Below the pieces are notes generated by a model. That model was not told the origin of the DNA. It did no database searches and was given only the letters and a program-made list of their open reading frames with translations. From an uncultured Synergistaceae bacterium (GTDB lineage: Bacteria; Synergistota; Synergistia; Synergistales; Aminobacteriaceae), in the NCBI GenBank assembly GCA_937870605.1, contig CALMZW010000248.1:1-10044 (forward strand): a stretch of DNA of 10,044 nucleotides. Direction: 5' to 3'. The position numbers were made by a program, and so were the translations under genes. This document shows positions 5,937-10,044 of this stretch, piece by piece; the first letter of the stretch is position 1, and each line of letters opens with the position of its first letter.

Positions 5937-7098
5937 GGAGGGCGGCAGGGAAGCATCGTTCGGTCGGGATTTTCGGGTCTGTCTGTGGGCGACCTTCATG
6001 ATCCAGTCCTTCCAGTCCATGTTCTTCATGTATCCGCAGGTGTTGCACGTCCAGGGCTTTTCGCTCGCCGTCTCCGGATGGCTCATGAGCGCGTTCAATC
6101 TCGCGTCGACGGCGTCCCGCCCGGTCGCGGGGCGACTCGTGGAACGGGCGGGCTTCCGCAATACGCTCGTCGCCGCGTGTCTGGGGCTCACCGCGTTCAC
6201 GATCCCGCTTCTGTTCGCGCGATCGGGAATCGCGCTCTTCGTCCTTCGCCTGGGAATGGGGTTCTTCTGGGGCGTCGCGATGGTGGGCGTGTCGTCCTAC
6301 CAGTCGCTGGCGGTTCCGCCGGAGCGCCGCGGCAGCGCCTTCGCGCTCGTCTCGATGGCCTACGTGTTGCCGCAGCTCACGCTTTTCGTCCTCGTGGAAC
6401 GCTTTATCTCGCTCGGATATGTGCAGTTTTTCGTCGTGTCCGTCATCGTCGTCGACCTGCTGGCCGCGTGGCTTTCGCTTTCGTTTCGCGGCGATCTCCG
6501 GACCGGAAAGGGAGAGGCGCGCGTCTGGGGCGCCTGGAGCGATCTGCCGAAGGTCCCGGGCTTTTGGGTGCTTCTGGGCACGATTCTCTGCTGGTCGGTC
6601 GTGAATTCGTCGATCCTCCAGTACCTTCCGATGCTCGCCGCGTCGCGCGGGTGCAACGCGAGCGCCTTTATCGCCGTCAACGCGGCAATGTCGCTCGTCG
6701 TGCGGCTGCTGTTCGCGCAGGCCATGAATCACATGGACCGGCGGATCATGCTCTGCGGCGCGCTGACACTCATGGGGGGCATGACGCTGCTTCTGCTTGT
6801 CGCGCGGACGAACCTTCACTTCATCGCTGTCGGAGCCGTGTACGGCTTCGGCATGGGGTTCGGATTCCCCGCGATGCTCGCGCTGATGCCGGACATCTTC
6901 CCCGAACACCTTCGTCCCAAGGGCGTGTCCGTGAGCTTTTTCGCGCTCGACCTGGGGTTCATCGTGTCGCCGTTCCTGGTCGGGTACGGCGGTCAGCTTC
7001 TCGGACTGGACACGACCTTTGCGCTGATCGGCGTGACGGGGGCCCTGACGGTCGCAACGCTCTATTTCCGCGGATGGCGGAAGATCGGCGCCGCGTAG
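5926..7098 (+). CDS. Major facilitator superfamily (MFS) transporter
   Basis: The 390-residue product has the size and hydrophobicity of a 12-helix MFS carrier with two six-helix halves and a central cytoplasmic loop near residues 185-210 (SFRGDLRTGKGEARVWG). The loop between helices 2 and 3 carries a motif-A variant, GRLVERAGFRN (69-79), and the second half has the matching basic segment NHMDRRIMLCG. The helix-5 region is glycine-rich (LGMGFFWGVAMVGVSSY), and GFGMGFGFPAMLALMPDIFP occurs near helix 10. No substrate-specific signature is recognised. ATG 5926 is preceded by GGAGGG (5913-5918). The 51-base gap after dctM makes it a possible fourth gene of the transporter operon, perhaps an exporter of a product of the same pathway, but the intervening stem-loop may separate them. 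Confidence 0.88.
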   Translation: MERPEGGREASFGRDFRVCLWATFMIQSFQSMFFMYPQVLHVQGFSLAVSGWLMSAFNLASTASRPVAGRLVERAGFRNTLVAACLGLTAFTIPLLFARSGIALFVLRLGMGFFWGVAMVGVSSYQSLAVPPERRGSAFALVSMAYVLPQLTLFVLVERFISLGYVQFFVVSVIVVDLLAAWLSLSFRGDLRTGKGEARVWGAWSDLPKVPGFWVLLGTILCWSVVNSSILQYLPMLAASRGCNASAFIAVNAAMSLVVRLLFAQAMNHMDRRIMLCGALTLMGGMTLLLLVARTNLHFIAVGAVYGFGMGFGFPAMLALMPDIFPEHLRPKGVSVSFFALDLGFIVSPFLVGYGGQLLGLDTTFALIGVTGALTVATLYFRGWRKIGAA

Positions 7099-7159
7099 TC
7101 CCGTCCGACCGTTACGATACAAGCGTCTTTCATTTCGTTCTTCGTGAGGGGTGGCGGGG

Positions 7160-8911
7160 ATGATCGTTCCCGACCGAAGGGGAGACTCCGGCGCGTCGCC
7201 GCGCCGCGTTCGCAGTTCTCTATGGGCTGTCGTCGGCGTTCTCGCGTGCGTGTCCGTTCTTGAGCCGGCGGCCTGTTGGCGCGGCGGCCTGTTCTCCGTC
7301 GCGGCGTCGCGGATCTGGATGGCCGGAGGGGCGCTCACGGCGGCGGCTGCCGTCTGGCATTTCCTCGCGGCGCTTTGCGACGATTTCCGGCAACGCAAAT
7401 TTTTGTCTCTTGTCTTTTTGGCGGTCCTCCTGTCGATGCTTTGCGCGCTCGTCGGAGATCTCGGGACGGCGGAACTGAGTTTCGAGTCGACGCAGCAGAT
7501 CGCCGCGGGACTCCGGTCGTTCGCCGCGCCGGACTGGAACTACACCGGGAAGGCCTTCCTCGGATACCCGAACCGGCAGTACCTCGTTGCGGCGCTTCCA
7601 TCCCTTGCGCTCGGGCGATCGGTTGTCGCGCTGCATCTCGGGTACGCGCTTCCGTTCCTTCTCGGCGTCATGGTCCTGTACGCCGGGTTCCGAAAGTATG
7701 CGGCGGCGAATTCGATCGATACGGCCTTTGCGGTGCTGCCGCCCGCGATGATCGTGACGTTTCCGATCCTGTGCGAGTATTATCTGATTTTCGAACAGAC
7801 GCTCCTTCCCGTTTCCCTCACAATGGCGGCTATCGGCTGGTTTCTGCTCGCCCTGGAACGCTTCGGGGCGATCCGCATCCTGTCGCTGGCGTGGACGCTC
7901 TGTTTCATGGCGGACTGCTATACCCCCGCTTTGGCGTCGGCGGCGCTCTTCACCGCGCTTCTCGGCCTCGCCGCGCGGGCGCTCCTGAAGAATCCGTCGG
8001 CGCTTCCGCTGAAACCGGACCTCCCGAAACCCCTCGCGATCGCCTTTTCCGCCATCGGAGCGAGCGTCGCCTGTTTCACGCTCGCAACGTTTCTCGGCGG
8101 CCGGGGCGACCGGATCTTCGAGGTCCGGGACGCCGGACCATTGCTCGCATCAGCATGGGAAGGCATCCGCGAGCTGTTCGCCGATCACCCGGTTCCCTTC
8201 GCGGGAGTCCTGCACCCCGTCGTAATGGCGTACGTTCTTCTTTCCCTGACGTTGCTTCTCGGAAAGAGGAATCTGGTGTTCGCCCTGTGGGTTCTGGCGG
8301 TCTTCGCCGCGTCGACGGCGATGAAGGGATATGCCGTGTCCGTTCATGTGATGGTCCAGCGGGCGATGGTCACGATTCCGGTCCTCTGCGCCGGGATCTG
8401 CCTCACGGGCGCGGAGCTGTTCCGCGAAACCGCCCTCCGGCGCGCCGATGCGATCCCGAACGCCGTCAGGGTCCTTGCGTACATTCTCGTCCTTTCCACA
8501 TGCCTCTGGACCTTCTCCGCGAACACGAAGCGCCCGAATTCCTCGATGATTTCATACAACTACACCCAGCCGATGAAATACGTCGTTTCGGATCTCGCGG
8601 AGCAGGTGCGGGAGCACGGCCTCGCTCCGGAAGACCCCTTCCGCCTCATATTCTTCACGGAGAACACGATGCTGAAGAATATCCGGGACTACACGGCGTA
8701 TTTCTTCCCCGGAGCGCGTGTCGAGCTTCCGGAAGGACGACGCATCGCCCCCGGGGCGTTGTCGGGAGGCCCTGTGTTCGTCTACAGCGAACGGGGGCCT
8801 GTCGCCGGCGCGGACCTCGCCTGGCGGGAAAAACGCGTCCGGAACGGGAAGCGCGGCGACGAAATCCGCTTCTATCGCGCTGCGTACGGATTTCCCGTCC
8901 GGCGGGAGTGA
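7160..8911 (+). CDS. Polytopic membrane protein of unknown function, possible GT-C-type glycosyltransferase
   Basis: The 583-residue protein has about twelve hydrophobic segments (roughly 21-40, 51-73, 80-100, 142-176, 189-211, 215-233, 238-275, 291-311, 345-368, 371-389, 402-420, 434-453) and a soluble C-terminal domain of about 130 residues (454-583). The layout, with a polar loop ending in PDWNYTGKAFLGYPNRQYL (124-142) and a soluble tail on what is probably the outer face, resembles GT-C enzymes that use lipid-linked sugars. No signature motif secures this, so function is left open. ATG 7160 is preferred because GAGGGG (7146-7151) is eight bases upstream; in-frame GTG 7151 overlaps that site. 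The 61-base gap from the MFS gene contains GTTACGATACAAG, only weakly promoter-like. An O-antigen-type glucosyltransferase or a polymerase-like protein are alternatives. Confidence 0.75.
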   Translation: MIVPDRRGDSGASPRRVRSSLWAVVGVLACVSVLEPAACWRGGLFSVAASRIWMAGGALTAAAAVWHFLAALCDDFRQRKFLSLVFLAVLLSMLCALVGDLGTAELSFESTQQIAAGLRSFAAPDWNYTGKAFLGYPNRQYLVAALPSLALGRSVVALHLGYALPFLLGVMVLYAGFRKYAAANSIDTAFAVLPPAMIVTFPILCEYYLIFEQTLLPVSLTMAAIGWFLLALERFGAIRILSLAWTLCFMADCYTPALASAALFTALLGLAARALLKNPSALPLKPDLPKPLAIAFSAIGASVACFTLATFLGGRGDRIFEVRDAGPLLASAWEGIRELFADHPVPFAGVLHPVVMAYVLLSLTLLLGKRNLVFALWVLAVFAASTAMKGYAVSVHVMVQRAMVTIPVLCAGICLTGAELFRETALRRADAIPNAVRVLAYILVLSTCLWTFSANTKRPNSSMISYNYTQPMKYVVSDLAEQVREHGLAPEDPFRLIFFTENTMLKNIRDYTAYFFPGARVELPEGRRIAPGALSGGPVFVYSERGPVAGADLAWREKRVRNGKRGDEIRFYRAAYGFPVRRE

Positions 8912-8975
8912 CGCTCCGGTTTGCGGTTCTTTTCCCTGCGCGACGGAAAGTCCGCGCCGCATGCTCCCGTTCTCC

Positions 8976-8984
8976 TGATACAAT
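8976..8984 (+). promoter_or_regulatory. Extended -10 promoter of the peptidase gene
   Basis: TGATACAAT matches the extended -10 form TGnTATAAT with one mismatch; no good -35 hexamer lies 16-18 bases upstream, as is usual for this class. It gives a leader of about 35 bases containing GGGAGGAA (9013-9020), a near-ideal ribosome site ending four bases before ATG 9025. The rest of the 8912-9024 gap shows only an imperfect GC hairpin (8929-8950 area) without a T-run. Confidence 0.5.
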
Positions 8985-9024
8985 AGAAATGCAGTTCATC
9001 TTTGTTTTTCCTGGGAGGAATACC

Positions 9025-10044
9025 ATGCGACGTACTTTTGTGACGGGATTGACGTGTTGCCTTGCGGCCGCGGCTCTATCAGCAGGTGTCGCCTGCGCGG
9101 CGGAGTGGACGGCCGCGCCTGTATCGGCCCGCTTCCTGAAAGCGCAGACGGAGGGAAAAACCCTTTCGACGACCGGCCGGGCGACCGGATATCGCCCGGG
9201 ACCGATCGACTTCGGCGCCGCTGACGCCGCGCGGATGAAGATCGCCGCGAACCGGGCGGCGAAGTCTGTGCTGCCGGCCGCCTACGCCCTGCGGACGCTC
9301 GGCCGCGTGACGGCCGTCCGGGATCAGGGGGCGTACGGAACCTGCTGGAGCTTCGCCGCGCTCGGATCGCTCGAATCCACGCTGCTTTCGGCCGGATCGG
9401 CCGCGATGGATTTTTCGGAATGGCATCTCGCGTACTTTGCGTTCGCCGATACGGTTCCGTTTACCTCCGGCGGAGACCCCTACCAGGAAGGCGGATGGGA
9501 CTGGCCCGCCGTTGCGACGCTGGCCCGCTGGAGGGGCGCCGTGAATGAGGCGAACTGTCCCTACGGCGGCGCGAACCCGACCGGGAACGAGTCGAACTCG
9601 GTCTTTTTGCTCGATGCGTTGCATCTGCCGCAACTGGGTCCAAAGGAGTATTGGGACCTGGAAGAATACCCGGAACTCATTCTCGATACGGTCAAGCAGG
9701 CCGTGGTCGATCGGGGCGCTGTGTCGATCGGTATCTGGGTCAGCGGGTATACTAATCCGTCTATGTTCAACAGTGCTACAAATGCATACTATACGGGGCT
9801 AACCGATCGTAACGCGGATCACGCCGTCCTCATAGTCGGCTGGAACGATTCGTACCCGGCCGCAAACTTCGCGACCCAGCCCGCCGGGCCCGGCGCGTGG
9901 ATCGTAAAGAACAGCTGGGGAACGGGGTTTGGGGACGACGGCTATTTCTACGTCTCCTACTATGAGCCGTCGCTCGACTCCGGCGTGGCCTATATCGGGA
10001 CGACGACGAAGCCGTACCTTCGCCAATACGGCTACGACCCGCTC
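9025..10044 (+). CDS. Secreted papain-family (C1A) cysteine peptidase, 3' end outside window
   Basis: The 340 visible codons encode an exported protease. Residues 1-25 are a Sec signal peptide (RR start, hydrophobic core, VACA/AE cleavage). Residues 26-85 look like a propeptide, followed by LPAAYALRTLGRVTAVRDQG, the start of a C1A catalytic domain. The active site is complete: oxyanion Q101, nucleophile C107 in QGAYGTCWSFA, H266 in DHAVLIVGW and N296 in VKNSWGTGFGDDGYFYVSYY. The papain cysteine of QGxCGSCW is a tyrosine (Y104), as in bacterial C1A proteins of the lectin-like-domain group, so that disulfide is absent. After residue 310 the chain continues (YIGTTTKPYLRQYGYDPL) into a probable lectin-like or beta domain beyond the window. 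A C-terminal surface-sorting signal is possible but unseen. It has its own promoter and no clear link to its left neighbours. Confidence 0.93.
   Translation, partial: MRRTFVTGLTCCLAAAALSAGVACAAEWTAAPVSARFLKAQTEGKTLSTTGRATGYRPGPIDFGAADAARMKIAANRAAKSVLPAAYALRTLGRVTAVRDQGAYGTCWSFAALGSLESTLLSAGSAAMDFSEWHLAYFAFADTVPFTSGGDPYQEGGWDWPAVATLARWRGAVNEANCPYGGANPTGNESNSVFLLDALHLPQLGPKEYWDLEEYPELILDTVKQAVVDRGAVSIGIWVSGYTNPSMFNSATNAYYTGLTDRNADHAVLIVGWNDSYPAANFATQPAGPGAWIVKNSWGTGFGDDGYFYVSYYEPSLDSGVAYIGTTTKPYLRQYGYDPL

Noticed and set aside
4021..7398. A 1125-codon open frame on the minus strand
   Set aside because: It lies opposite dctQ, dctM and the MFS gene, which have clear family motifs. Its product is a low-complexity Arg/Asp/Glu/His-rich string, as expected from the complement of GC-rich membrane-protein codons.
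8929..8958. GC-rich imperfect hairpin after the polytopic membrane protein gene
   Set aside because: The stem needs a bulge and is not followed by a T-run, so a terminator call is not supported.
9025..9105. Possible lipoprotein signal (GVAC) in the peptidase leader
   Set aside because: The -3 position is glycine, not Leu/Val/Ile, and a normal signal peptidase I site (VACA/AE) fits better.
1..10044. CRISPR arrays, tRNA or rRNA genes, insertion sequences, integrase or phage genes
   Set aside because: No regularly spaced repeats, cloverleaf-like segments, terminal inverted repeats with a transposase, or mobile-element protein motifs were found on either strand.

Overview
The window is GC-rich bacterial DNA (above 60% by eye) with tightly packed genes, strong G/C third-position bias and good Shine-Dalgarno sites. 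No ribosomal marker is present, so taxonomy is tentative. A TRAP transporter beside an ADP-forming acyl-CoA synthetase, plus a secreted C1A peptidase of the type with the QGxxGTCW motif, would fit an anaerobic, organic- or amino-acid-using Gram-negative bacterium such as a Synergistota member. This is an inference only.

Left part (1-2806, minus strand): a two-gene operon. A GntR/FCD regulator (2105-2806) overlaps by ATGA a large enzyme gene that runs off the left edge (2108-1). Over its visible 702 codons the enzyme joins an N-terminal PurN-like formyltransferase domain to the CoA-binding/ligase half of an ADP-forming acyl-CoA synthetase. This fusion is the most unusual item in the window.

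Divergent control region (2807-2960): a near-perfect 11-bp inverted repeat and a tandem TATCCGA lie over the -10 and predicted start of a good minus-strand promoter. This is a probable GntR operator, able to act on both directions.

Middle (2961-5874, plus strand): a complete tripartite TRAP carboxylate transporter, dctP-dctQ-dctM, with stem-loops in the dctP-dctQ gap. With the left operon it suggests one catabolic unit: import of an organic acid, CoA-thioester activation (or ATP-yielding release), and control by a GntR sensor that probably binds the acid or a derivative.

Right part (5926-10044, plus strand): after a perfect stem-loop come an MFS transporter (5926-7098), an unrecognised polytopic membrane protein of GT-C-like layout (7160-8911), and a secreted papain-family cysteine peptidase (9025-edge) with its own extended -10 promoter and complete catalytic residues. 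The MFS gene could belong to the same catabolic locus; the last two genes look unrelated.

No tRNA, rRNA, CRISPR, insertion sequence or prophage element was seen. No stretch longer than about 155 bases is left without a gene.
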